Shown here piece by piece: positions 44,996 to 52,184 of a stretch of DNA of 64,000 nt. Each line of letters opens with the position of its first letter. Position 1 is the first letter of the stretch. The stretch lies in contig CANLAE010000013.1 in the NCBI GenBank assembly GCA_947488765.1, forward strand, positions 1-64,000, written 5' to 3'. Source of the DNA: Chitinophagaceae bacterium. GTDB taxonomy: Bacteria; Bacteroidota; Bacteroidia; Chitinophagales; Chitinophagaceae. The translations under genes and the position numbers were made by a program. The notes beneath the pieces are model-generated. The model saw nothing but the letters and a program-made list of their open reading frames with translations. It did no database searches and was not told where the DNA came from.

Positions 44996-46255
44996 TTATC
45001 TAGCATCAGCCATATCAGGTATTTGAGAAACTTTATAAGCACCCGCATCCAATTTTTCTTTGGTTGCAGTGAAAGCTTGTAAAGTAATTTCAATATCCTC
45101 ATCGGTATGCGCAGCACTTGGAATTAAACGAAAAATAATGTGTCCTTTTGGAATTACTGGATACACCACAATAGAAGCAAACACACCATAATTTTCTCTC
45201 AAATCCATGCACATTGCAGTTGCTTCTTCTACGCCACCTTTCATGTATACTGGCGTTACCGGAGTATTCGTTGCGCCAATATCCAAGCCACGACTAATCA
45301 ACCCTGCTTGTAATTTTTTAGCATTGCTCCACAACTTTTCTTTCAGTTCCGGCATTGTACGCAACATATCCAATCTTTTCAAATTGCCTATTACAATTGG
45401 CATTGGTAAGCTTTTCGCAAATATTTGAGAACGAATATTGTAACGGATATAATCAATAATAATTCTTGGACCCGCTAAAAATGCACCAATGCTTGCCATA
45501 CTTTTTGCAAACGTAGAAAAGTACAAATCAATTCCATCCTGGCAACCTTGCTCCTCACCTGCTCCGGCACCTGTTTTACCCAATGTACCAAATCCATGTG
45601 CATCATCTACCAACAATCTAAAATCATATTTGCTTTTCAAGTCAACAATTTCTTTCAATTTTCCCTGATCACCTGCCATTCCAAAAACACCTTCGGTAAT
45701 CACTAAAATTCCTCCGGTTTTTTGTTTTTCAATTAACGCAGCAGCACGTTCCAATTGCTTTTCACAATCGGCCACATCATTGTGTTTAAACACATATCTG
45801 TGACCAGGATGCAATCTCAAACCATCAATGATACAAGCATGGCTTTCTGCATCATACACAATCACATCATGTCTTCCACAAATAGCATCAATTGTACTCA
45901 TGATACCCTGATACCCAAAATTTAAAAGTATCGCATCTTCCTTATTTTCAAATGCAGCCAATTCTGCTTCCAATTGTTCGTGGTGGTTACTATTTCCACT
46001 CATCATTCTTGCACCCATTGGGTATGCCAATCCATACTGTTGAGAAGCATCCGCATCAATCTTCCTAATTTCAGGATGATTTGCCAAACCCAAATAATTA
46101 TTCAAACTCCAAACAATCATTTCTTTACCTCTAAACTTCATGCGGCTGCTTATTTCACCTTCCAATTTCGGAAAAGCAAAATAACCATGTGCTCTTTCTC
46201 TATGTTGCCCAAGAGGACCATAATTCTTCACCAATTTTTCAAAAATGTCTGCCAT
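44996..46255 (-). CDS. Alpha-oxoamine synthase (serine palmitoyltransferase- or cysteate acyltransferase-like)
   Basis: 419 aa PLP enzyme, fold type I. LNNYLGLANHPEI and GARMMSGNSNHHEQLE are the family opening; EGVFGMAGDQGKL, LVDDAHGFGTLG and the PLP-lysine motif TFAKSM follow. In this family KBL, BioF, serine palmitoyltransferase and cysteate acyl-ACP transferase share the fold. The long N-terminus (AHGYFAFPKLEG) and Bacteroidota context favour a role in sphingolipid or sulfonolipid base synthesis, but substrates are not provable from sequence. Confidence 0.8.
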   Translation of the reverse strand: MADIFEKLVKNYGPLGQHRERAHGYFAFPKLEGEISSRMKFRGKEMIVWSLNNYLGLANHPEIRKIDADASQQYGLAYPMGARMMSGNSNHHEQLEAELAAFENKEDAILLNFGYQGIMSTIDAICGRHDVIVYDAESHACIIDGLRLHPGHRYVFKHNDVADCEKQLERAAALIEKQKTGGILVITEGVFGMAGDQGKLKEIVDLKSKYDFRLLVDDAHGFGTLGKTGAGAGEEQGCQDGIDLYFSTFAKSMASIGAFLAGPRIIIDYIRYNIRSQIFAKSLPMPIVIGNLKRLDMLRTMPELKEKLWSNAKKLQAGLISRGLDIGATNTPVTPVYMKGGVEEATAMCMDLRENYGVFASIVVYPVIPKGHIIFRLIPSAAHTDEDIEITLQAFTATKEKLDAGAYKVSQIPDMADAR

Positions 46256-46350
46256 ATCTAGTCGATTTTAAAAGTTATAGGTAAAAAAGTTTGCGGTTGA
46301 TTTTAGTAATGAAGAAAATTTTGATGTCAGCTACAAAACAAAATTCAACA

Positions 46351-46399
46351 TTCTCGGCGTCGCACCCTTCAGGGCTTTGTACGTTACTCAACTTTTTTT
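46351..46399 (-). repeat. Interspersed repeat copy, GTGCGACGC family (type 2)
   Basis: Gap-free match to 1977-2026, including TTCTCGGCGTCGCAC, the TTACTnAAC segment and the terminal T-run (all plus strand). It lies about 100 nt upstream of the alpha-oxoamine synthase start. Confidence 0.65.
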
Positions 46400-46474
46400 A
46401 TACCCGTATTAAAGTTCGCAAAAATAACTATTTAATAACTATAAGCCAACCATAAAATTAGCTTGTGGAAAATG

Positions 46475-46482
46475 TACATTTG
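46475..46482 (+). promoter_or_regulatory. -7 box of the PafA-like phosphatase gene
   Basis: TACATTTG, perfect consensus, 19 nt before ATG 46502. Its position supports that start over the GTG at 46463, which lies upstream of the box. Confidence 0.45.
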
Positions 46483-46501
46483 TGCCTTAATTATTTATTC
46501 C

Positions 46502-48166
46502 ATGAAAACACGAATCATTTTATTGGCAAGTTTCCTTTGTTTGCAAGCCGCAGCTCAAAAAACAAATACCCCAAAAAGTAAACCAACAATACCCGTTAAA
46601 AGCAATCAACCAAAGTTGGTAGTTGGGATTGTTATTGATCAAATGCGGTGGGATTATTTGTATCGCTTTCAACCATTGTTCAAAGCAAATGGTGGTTTTA
46701 AAAGAATGATGAGTCAAGGATTTAGTTGCGACAATACGCTTATTCCTTATACACCAACGGTTACAGCCTGTGGGCATACCTGTGTTTATACAGGTAGTGT
46801 TCCCAATGTTCATGGAATTACCGGCAACGCCTGGTGGGATAAACAATTGAACAAAACCGTTTATTGCAGCGAAGACAAAACCGTACAAGGCCTTGGTGGG
46901 AAAGACGAAGTAACTGGACAAATGAGTCCAAAAAATATGCTTACCACTACTATTTGCGATGAATTGAGATTGAACAGTAATTTCAAAAGCAAAGTAATTG
47001 GTATTGCAATAAAAGACAGAGGTTCTATTTTACCAGCCGGACACAGCGCTAATGCTGCTTATTGGTATGACGGCAAAAGTGGAAATTTTATTACAAGTAC
47101 GTATTACATAAATACTTTGCCAAATTGGGTAAACGATTTCAATAACAGAAAAGTAACGGATAGTTTGTACAAATTAAACTGGAATACATCTTTGGATAAA
47201 TCTGTTTATTTAAATTATGCAACAGCCGATATTAAAGATTACGAAAGCAAACCATTTGGAAAAGAACAACTCGGATTTCCATATGATTTAACAAGATATG
47301 TAGGCAAAGATTTTTCTAAAATTAGCAGTACTCCTTATGGAAATACATTAACAGCAGAGATGGCAAAAGCTGCATTGATTGCAGAACAATTGGGTAAAGG
47401 CAATGCAACCGATTTTTTGGCAATCAGCTTTTCTTCGCCTGATTATATTGGTCATTCTTTCGGACCAAACAGTTGGGAAATGGTAGATGATTATATAAAA
47501 TTAGATGAAGAACTTGGAAAATTATTTGACCTTCTGGACAAACAATTGGGTGCAGGAAATTATATAAGTTTTTTAACGGCAGATCATGCAGTGGCGCATG
47601 TTCCGGGGTTTATGAAAGAAAATAAATTACCCGGCGGAACCGTTGATGATGCAGCACTTGTAAAAGACATGAACAAACAATTGAAAAATGCTTTTAATGC
47701 AGATAGTTTGATTTTGAGTTCTTATAATTATCAGCTCACTTTAAACCAACCATCTATTGATAGAAATAATTTAAGCAAAGAAAAAATCACCACTTGGATT
47801 ATTGATTATCTGAAAAAAGTAGATGGTATCAGTCAGGTATTTGCCATCAGCGATTTAATGGCAACACCAATTAACAAAACACTAAAAGAAATGTTGGTGA
47901 ATGGTTACAATGCCAATCGTTCGGGTGATATACAAATGATATTTAAGCCGGGTTATATTGATGGCGGAAATACAGGAACCACGCATGGTTTATGGAATCC
48001 GTATGATGCACATATCCCTTTACTTTGGTATGGTTGGGGCATTAAAAAAGGCAGCACCCGCAGAGAAACCTACATGACAGATATTGCAGCAACATTAGCC
48101 GGTTTATTGAAAATACAAATGCCAAGCGGATGTATTGGTAAAGTAATTGAGGAAGTGATACAATAA
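46502..48166 (+). CDS. pafA: PafA-like alkaline phosphatase
   Basis: 554 aa from ATG 46502, with a signal peptide (hydrophobic 5-17, cleavage after AAA/Q). Alkaline phosphatase superfamily: first metal Asp in GIVIDQMRWD (D46), nucleophile Thr T88 in PTVTACGH, N109 (TGNAWWD) and the K/R pair in AIKDRGSILPAGH. These Asn, Lys and Arg residues distinguish PafA-type monoesterases from phosphodiesterases. HSFGPNS and TADHAVAHVPG give the other metal ligands. It is predicted periplasmic, releasing phosphate from diverse monoesters. Confidence 0.9.
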   Translation: MKTRIILLASFLCLQAAAQKTNTPKSKPTIPVKSNQPKLVVGIVIDQMRWDYLYRFQPLFKANGGFKRMMSQGFSCDNTLIPYTPTVTACGHTCVYTGSVPNVHGITGNAWWDKQLNKTVYCSEDKTVQGLGGKDEVTGQMSPKNMLTTTICDELRLNSNFKSKVIGIAIKDRGSILPAGHSANAAYWYDGKSGNFITSTYYINTLPNWVNDFNNRKVTDSLYKLNWNTSLDKSVYLNYATADIKDYESKPFGKEQLGFPYDLTRYVGKDFSKISSTPYGNTLTAEMAKAALIAEQLGKGNATDFLAISFSSPDYIGHSFGPNSWEMVDDYIKLDEELGKLFDLLDKQLGAGNYISFLTADHAVAHVPGFMKENKLPGGTVDDAALVKDMNKQLKNAFNADSLILSSYNYQLTLNQPSIDRNNLSKEKITTWIIDYLKKVDGISQVFAISDLMATPINKTLKEMLVNGYNANRSGDIQMIFKPGYIDGGNTGTTHGLWNPYDAHIPLLWYGWGIKKGSTRRETYMTDIAATLAGLLKIQMPSGCIGKVIEEVIQ

Positions 48167-48184
48167 GATGGTGCATTTATAATG

Positions 48185-48257
48185 CTAATTTCGGACACAG
48201 TCCGACAAAATTATTTGGCACAAGTGACCCGCAATAGCGGAAGACTTGCGCCAGTGA
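48185..48257 (+). repeat. 73-nt REP-like repeat, copy 1
   Basis: Differs from 49048-49120 at only 3 of 73 positions. It contains the small hairpin CGGAC-ACA-GTCCG and a two-tier palindrome: CAAGT outer arm, CCGC-AATA-GCGG inner hairpin, ACTTG outer arm. Confidence 0.85.
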
Positions 48258-48367
48258 TTAGTCTCCACGAGTACGTCTTAGTGTAAGCAAATTTTTAATT
48301 TGCATTAAAAGCAATATAGCAAAGGGTTGGAGTATTTATCCTTTTTACGAAGTAAAAATTATCTGTG

Positions 48368-48413
48368 GTATCTGGGTTACTCACTAGCGCAAGTCTTCCG
48401 ATAGGATGACTTG
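48368..48413 (-). repeat. Inverted REP-like copy
   Basis: On the minus strand it reads CAAGTCATCCTATCGG then AAGACTTGCGCTAGTGA, matching the right part of the 73-nt repeat (CGGAAGACTTGCGCCAGTGA) with one mismatch. It has the same outer arms CAAGT/ACTTG but a different inner hairpin. Together with 49048-49120 it brackets the RAYT gene with inverted REPs. Confidence 0.75.
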
Positions 48414-48424
48414 TTGCTGTTTTA

Positions 48425-48448
48425 AATCCGCCCGTTTGCAACGGGATT
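48425..48448. repeat. Bulged hairpin next to the RAYT gene
   Basis: AATC-(CGC bulge)-CCGTT, loop TGC, AACGGGATT: a nine-bp stem with a three-nt bulge, typical of REP structures. Confidence 0.5.
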
Positions 48449-48496
48449 ATTGAAAACAAAAGTTGAATTATATTTGAAAAATAATATAAAAACTCA

Positions 48497-49045
48497 ATGT
48501 CTGGTAAATATAAAGTTGGCGAAGATGCAATACCACATTTTGTAACATTCACAGTAGTGGGTTGGATAGACGTATTTAGTAGAGAACAATACAAAGAATT
48601 TTTTGTAGATAGTTTAAAATATTGTCAGGAAAATAAGAACATGATACTACATGCATGGGTAATAATGACAAACCATGTGCATTTAATCATTAGCAGCAAC
48701 TCCAATAAAATTGAATTTATTGTGAGAGATTTAAAAAAATATACCAGCAAACAAATTATAAAAGCCATTCAGGAAAATAATATTGAAAGCAGAAAAGAGT
48801 GGATGCTGAATATTTTTAATTACGTTGGCAAAAACAATAACAACAATAAAGAGTTTCAATTTTGGAAACAAGATTATCACCCGATAGAATTAAATTCAGC
48901 CATATTAATAAAGCAACGATTAAATTATCTGCATGAAAATCCAATAAGAAGTGGATTGGTTTGGGAAGCTTGGCATTTCAAATACAGCAGCGCAATTGAT
49001 TACTACACGAATGAAAAGGGATTAATTAAAATTGAACATCTGTAA
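48497..49045 (+). CDS. REP-associated tyrosine transposase (RAYT, Y1/TnpA-REP family)
   Basis: 182 aa single-strand DNA nuclease-type transposase related to IS200/IS605 TnpA. HUH motif in NHVHLIIS; the candidate catalytic tyrosine is in LKKYTSKQII; the C-terminus has LNYLHENPIRSGLVW, a typical RAYT ending. The reading frame is intact from ATG 48497. It has no IS200 end structure but is bracketed by REP-like palindromes. RAYTs are usually single-copy, vertically kept and thought to spread REP sequences. Coordinates of the neighbours suggest it sits as an insert between the phosphatase and mlaD. Confidence 0.9.
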   Translation: MSGKYKVGEDAIPHFVTFTVVGWIDVFSREQYKEFFVDSLKYCQENKNMILHAWVIMTNHVHLIISSNSNKIEFIVRDLKKYTSKQIIKAIQENNIESRKEWMLNIFNYVGKNNNNNKEFQFWKQDYHPIELNSAILIKQRLNYLHENPIRSGLVWEAWHFKYSSAIDYYTNEKGLIKIEHL

Positions 49046-49047
49046 TA

Positions 49048-49120
49048 CTAATTTCGGACACAGTCCGAGAAAATTATTTGACACAAGTGACCCGCAATAG
49101 CGGAACACTTGCGCCAGTGA
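49048..49120 (+). repeat. 73-nt REP-like repeat, copy 2
   Basis: Starts 3 nt after the RAYT stop codon. Two-tier palindrome: CAAGTG-AC-CCGC-AATA-GCGG-AA-CACTTG. Followed by GTATCTGGGTTA, which also occurs in the same direction at 48369-48379 beside the inverted copy. Confidence 0.85.
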
Positions 49121-49162
49121 GTATCTGGGTTATCTATGAGATAAAAAAAATCTACTACAAAA

Positions 49163-49195
49163 AGTTCAATAAGGTTCAAAAGTTCAAAGGCACAG
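49163..49195 (+). repeat. Short GTT-unit array
   Basis: GTTCAATAAG, GTTCAAAA, GTTCAAAG in sense orientation downstream of the RAYT gene; the same grammar as 7779-7880 and 10732-10786. Confidence 0.4.
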
Positions 49196-49202
49196 GGATT
49201 GC

Positions 49203-49238
49203 AGCAAAGTAGCCCGCAGCTTTGCGAGGACTACTTGC
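49203..49238. repeat. Second type of two-tier palindrome
   Basis: GC-A-AAGTAG outer arm, CGCA-GCTT-TGCG inner hairpin, CTACTT-GC outer arm. Different sequence from the 73-nt repeat, same architecture (six-bp outer stem, four-bp inner stem, four-nt loop). Confidence 0.6.
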
Positions 49239-49316
49239 GAAAAGCCCCAGCTACAGCTAGGCAAAGTGTTTCAGCTGATTGCCTAACAAATAAAAAAAAT
49301 AATTGGGTAATCCATT

Positions 49317-49343
49317 TTTGGTTTGTAGGTAATGATACTTTTG
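49317..49343 (+). promoter_or_regulatory. Promoter-like element far upstream of mlaD
   Basis: TTTG (49317-49320), 15 nt, TACTTTTG (49336-49343). The -7 box is perfect. mlaD starts about 185 nt downstream, so this implies a long leader or a small RNA. Confidence 0.4.
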
Positions 49344-49531
49344 TATAAAAACCATTGATGATATGGATTTTACTATTCTGTGTTGGTATCGTATGAAACA
49401 TTGAATAGTATTTTAACAACTGCCCCAAAGCATATACAAATTAAGAACCCTTAGATTTGCGGTTGAAATGAACAATATATGATTGTTTTAATATCGTTTC
49501 ATTTCTACGTTTTATAAAGCAACAACTACGC

Positions 49532-50542
49532 ATGATGAAAATTTCGAACGAAACCAAAGTAGGTGCATTAACAGCCATCACTATTACTTTGATGGTATTG
49601 GGCTTCAATTTTTTAAAAGGAAAAAGTTTATTGAAAACCGGCAATTTTATTTATGCCAAATTCAGTGATGCCAAAGCTTTGACAACATCTAACCCTGTAT
49701 ATGTAAATGGGTTTCAAATAGGTAGCGTTTATGAAATTGAAAATGATGATGCTAACTTGAAATCTATTAGCGTTGCTATTAAACTAAAAGGCGAATACAA
49801 TATTCCAGATAATTCAGTTGCATCTATTAGCAGCAACCCTCTTGGAACACCAAGTATTGAAATTGCATTGGGTAACAGCACCAACAAATTAACCCATGGC
49901 AGTATTATTGAAACCGTTGAAAATGAAGGGATATTGGGTGATTTGAAAAATAAATTTGTTCCGGTTGCAGACCAACTAAAAATGACCACCAAAACATTGG
50001 ATAGCGTGTTGAAAAACATCAATTCTATTTTTGATGCGAATGCAAAAAATAATTTACAAGGCATTGTTGCGAACATTAATAAAACAACGGCTTCATTAAT
50101 TGTAAGTAGTGCCTCTATAGAAACAATGTTGAACCAACAAAGCGGAAGCATTGCACAAAGCATGAACAATGTAAATAGTTTTACGAAAAACTTAACCGCT
50201 CAGAATGATAAAATCAACAGCACTTTGGGCAACCTCGAAAAAACATCTGCGCAATTAGCGGCATCGGACATTGCAGGTTCTGTAAACCAATTAAAAGGTG
50301 CTATTGAAAATTTGAATGGCGTAATTAAAAAAATTGATTCGAAAGAAGGTTCAATTGGATTGTTGCTAAACGATAAAACACTATACAACAACTTAACCAA
50401 CACCGTAAGAAGCGCCAATATATTAATGGATGATTTGAAAACACATCCGAAGCGTTATGTAAATATTTCTGTGTTTGGAAAAAAAGATAAATCTACTCCC
50501 CTCTCTGCACCAATTAATGATACTTTAACCAAGAAGCCTTAA
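49532..50542 (+). CDS. mlaD: MlaD-family (MCE domain) lipid transport protein
   Basis: 336 aa. One N-terminal membrane anchor (about 8-28), the MCE domain (about 36-115: FSDAKALTTSNPVYVNGFQIGSV ... GTPSIEIALG), then a long helical region with methyl-acceptor-like heptads. It is predicted to be the periplasmic, inner-membrane-anchored part of a Mla-type phospholipid transporter. MlaE and MlaF are not adjacent. ATG 49532 and 49535 are both possible. Its stop overlaps the start of the OstA-like gene by one base (TAATG). Confidence 0.88.
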   Translation: MMKISNETKVGALTAITITLMVLGFNFLKGKSLLKTGNFIYAKFSDAKALTTSNPVYVNGFQIGSVYEIENDDANLKSISVAIKLKGEYNIPDNSVASISSNPLGTPSIEIALGNSTNKLTHGSIIETVENEGILGDLKNKFVPVADQLKMTTKTLDSVLKNINSIFDANAKNNLQGIVANINKTTASLIVSSASIETMLNQQSGSIAQSMNNVNSFTKNLTAQNDKINSTLGNLEKTSAQLAASDIAGSVNQLKGAIENLNGVIKKIDSKEGSIGLLLNDKTLYNNLTNTVRSANILMDDLKTHPKRYVNISVFGKKDKSTPLSAPINDTLTKKP

Positions 50543-52167
50543 TGCAACCGTTTTTCAAGAAAATATTTTTTTATGTTCTATTTGTTGTTGCGGCAAAAGC
50601 CAATGCACAACAGCAAATTGATACATTGCAGAAAGGAAAAAAATTAGATGTGTTGTTTGCCGAAAGGATGAACATCAGAAAAATAGATTCGGGCGGACAG
50701 TTTATTTCGTATGCTGGTAATGTTCGTTTGAAACAAGGGAAAACTTTGTTCAATGCGGATAGTATCGTATTGAATGAAAAAGAAAATACCATTGAAGCTT
50801 TTGGGAAAGTGCAAATTAACGATGCAGACAGCGTGCAAACTTATGCTGACTATTTAAAATACATTGGTAACATTAAAAAAGCTTATCTCAAAAAAAATGT
50901 AAAACTTACCGATGGCAAAGGCATACTTACAACCAACGATTTAGAGTATGATTTGAACACAAAAATTGGTACGTATTTAAATGGCGGAAAAGTAGTCAAT
51001 GGTAAGACAGTCCTTACAAGTAAAGAAGGATATTATTACGGAGAAACAAGAGATATTTATTTTAAAAACAAAGTAGTACTTATTGATCCGGGTTATAAAA
51101 TAAATACTGATACACTGTTATACAATACCTATAGCAATGTTGCCAATTTTGTTACCACAACAAAGATTGTTACGAATGACAGAAAAATTAAAACCAAAGA
51201 TGGTTACTACGATTTAAAAAACAAAAAAGCCTACTTTGGTAAACGCCCCGAAATAGAAGACAGCACGAGTATTTTGAAAGCCAATGAAATGAATTTTGAT
51301 GATAGTACAGGTATTTCTATATTCAAAGGAGATGTTGTATACAAAGGAAAAGACCCAAGTGGTGGTTATGATTTAATTACCAACCGACTTGAAACAAACA
51401 GCAAAAAAAGTTCTTTCATTGCCACGGAAACCCCGATTTTATTGATTAAACAAGGAAGAGATTCTGTATTCATTCGTGCAGATACTTTGAAATCGGCGAA
51501 GCTTTCAGATTTTTTGAAAAATAGAAAAGTTCCTAATCTCAGGGACTCAATGACAGGCAAAAATGCATTCGTAACTGCACAAGCTAAAGACACTGCCAAT
51601 GATAAATATTTTGAAGCGCATGCGCATGTAAGAATTTTTTCGGACTCATTGCAGGCTATTGGCGATAGTTTGTTTTATACATTACAGGATTCTGTTTTTC
51701 GATTGTTTAAAAGCCCCGTTGTATGGGCGCAGGAAAATCAAATTAATGGAGACACTATTTATCTTTTCATGGAAAACAGAAAGCCACAACGCATCAAAGT
51801 TTTTGAAAATGCAATGGCAATTAATTTAGTTGGGAAAGGTTATTACAATCAACTTGCTGGAAAGACGCTCAACGCTTTTTTTGTAGATGGCAAAATCAAT
51901 TATATGCGTTGCAAAGGAAACCCTGCACAAAGCATTTATTATGGTGTAGATGATAAAGGAAAATTTTTTGGTGTAAACAAAGCCGGTGCTGATTTAATAG
52001 ATATGTACTTCTCTGATAATAAACCGGGCAGGGTTGTATTTAGAAATAAATTAGAAGGAACAACTTATCCGATGGGACAAGTGAATCACAATGAATTAAA
52101 ATTGCGAGGCTTTAAGTGGTTGGTTGAAAAAAGACCAAAATCTAAATTTGAAATTTTAACCAATTAA
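50542..52167 (+). CDS. OstA-like protein (LPS transport OstA/LptA domain)
   Basis: 541 aa with a signal peptide (hydrophobic about 6-20, cleavage after ANA). The mature chain repeats OstA-type beta segments, for example NVRLKQGKTLFNADSIVLNEKE and VVYKGKDPSGGYDLITNRLE, expected of a beta-jellyroll that carries LPS across the periplasm. The C-terminus (GRVVFRNKLEGTTYPMGQ) is specific to the Bacteroidota form. It is translationally coupled to mlaD, which links phospholipid and LPS traffic. Confidence 0.85.
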   Translation: MQPFFKKIFFYVLFVVAAKANAQQQIDTLQKGKKLDVLFAERMNIRKIDSGGQFISYAGNVRLKQGKTLFNADSIVLNEKENTIEAFGKVQINDADSVQTYADYLKYIGNIKKAYLKKNVKLTDGKGILTTNDLEYDLNTKIGTYLNGGKVVNGKTVLTSKEGYYYGETRDIYFKNKVVLIDPGYKINTDTLLYNTYSNVANFVTTTKIVTNDRKIKTKDGYYDLKNKKAYFGKRPEIEDSTSILKANEMNFDDSTGISIFKGDVVYKGKDPSGGYDLITNRLETNSKKSSFIATETPILLIKQGRDSVFIRADTLKSAKLSDFLKNRKVPNLRDSMTGKNAFVTAQAKDTANDKYFEAHAHVRIFSDSLQAIGDSLFYTLQDSVFRLFKSPVVWAQENQINGDTIYLFMENRKPQRIKVFENAMAINLVGKGYYNQLAGKTLNAFFVDGKINYMRCKGNPAQSIYYGVDDKGKFFGVNKAGADLIDMYFSDNKPGRVVFRNKLEGTTYPMGQVNHNELKLRGFKWLVEKRPKSKFEILTN

Positions 52168-52184
52168 CACCACACTACAGCGAC

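Larger units (their letters stand above)
48167..48496. other. REP-type repeat cluster upstream of the RAYT gene
   Basis: 330 nt without a credible gene. It holds repeat copy 1 (48185-48257), two minor hairpins (48287-48303 and about 48342-48358), the inverted REP-like copy (48368-48413) and a bulged hairpin (48425-48448) that ends 48 nt before the RAYT start codon. Confidence 0.65.
49046..49531. other. Repeat-rich gap between RAYT and mlaD
   Basis: 486 nt without a credible gene. It holds 73-nt repeat copy 2 (49048-49120), a short GTT-unit array (49163-49195), another two-tier palindrome (49203-49238) and a promoter-like TTTG/TACTTTTG pair (49317-49343). The last about 190 nt before mlaD hold nothing else I can name. 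Confidence 0.6.

Noticed and set aside
46520-46921. 133-codon frame antisense to the PafA-like gene
   Set aside because: It lies wholly within the conserved phosphatase frame and has no supporting signal.
48287-48303. GCAAATT-TTT-AATTTGC hairpin as terminator of the phosphatase gene
   Set aside because: It is 120 nt past the stop, AT-rich and not followed by a T-run; more likely part of the repeat cluster.
48295-48594. 99-codon minus-strand frame over the RAYT start
   Set aside because: It covers the REP repeats and the antisense of the transposase; no start signal or family.
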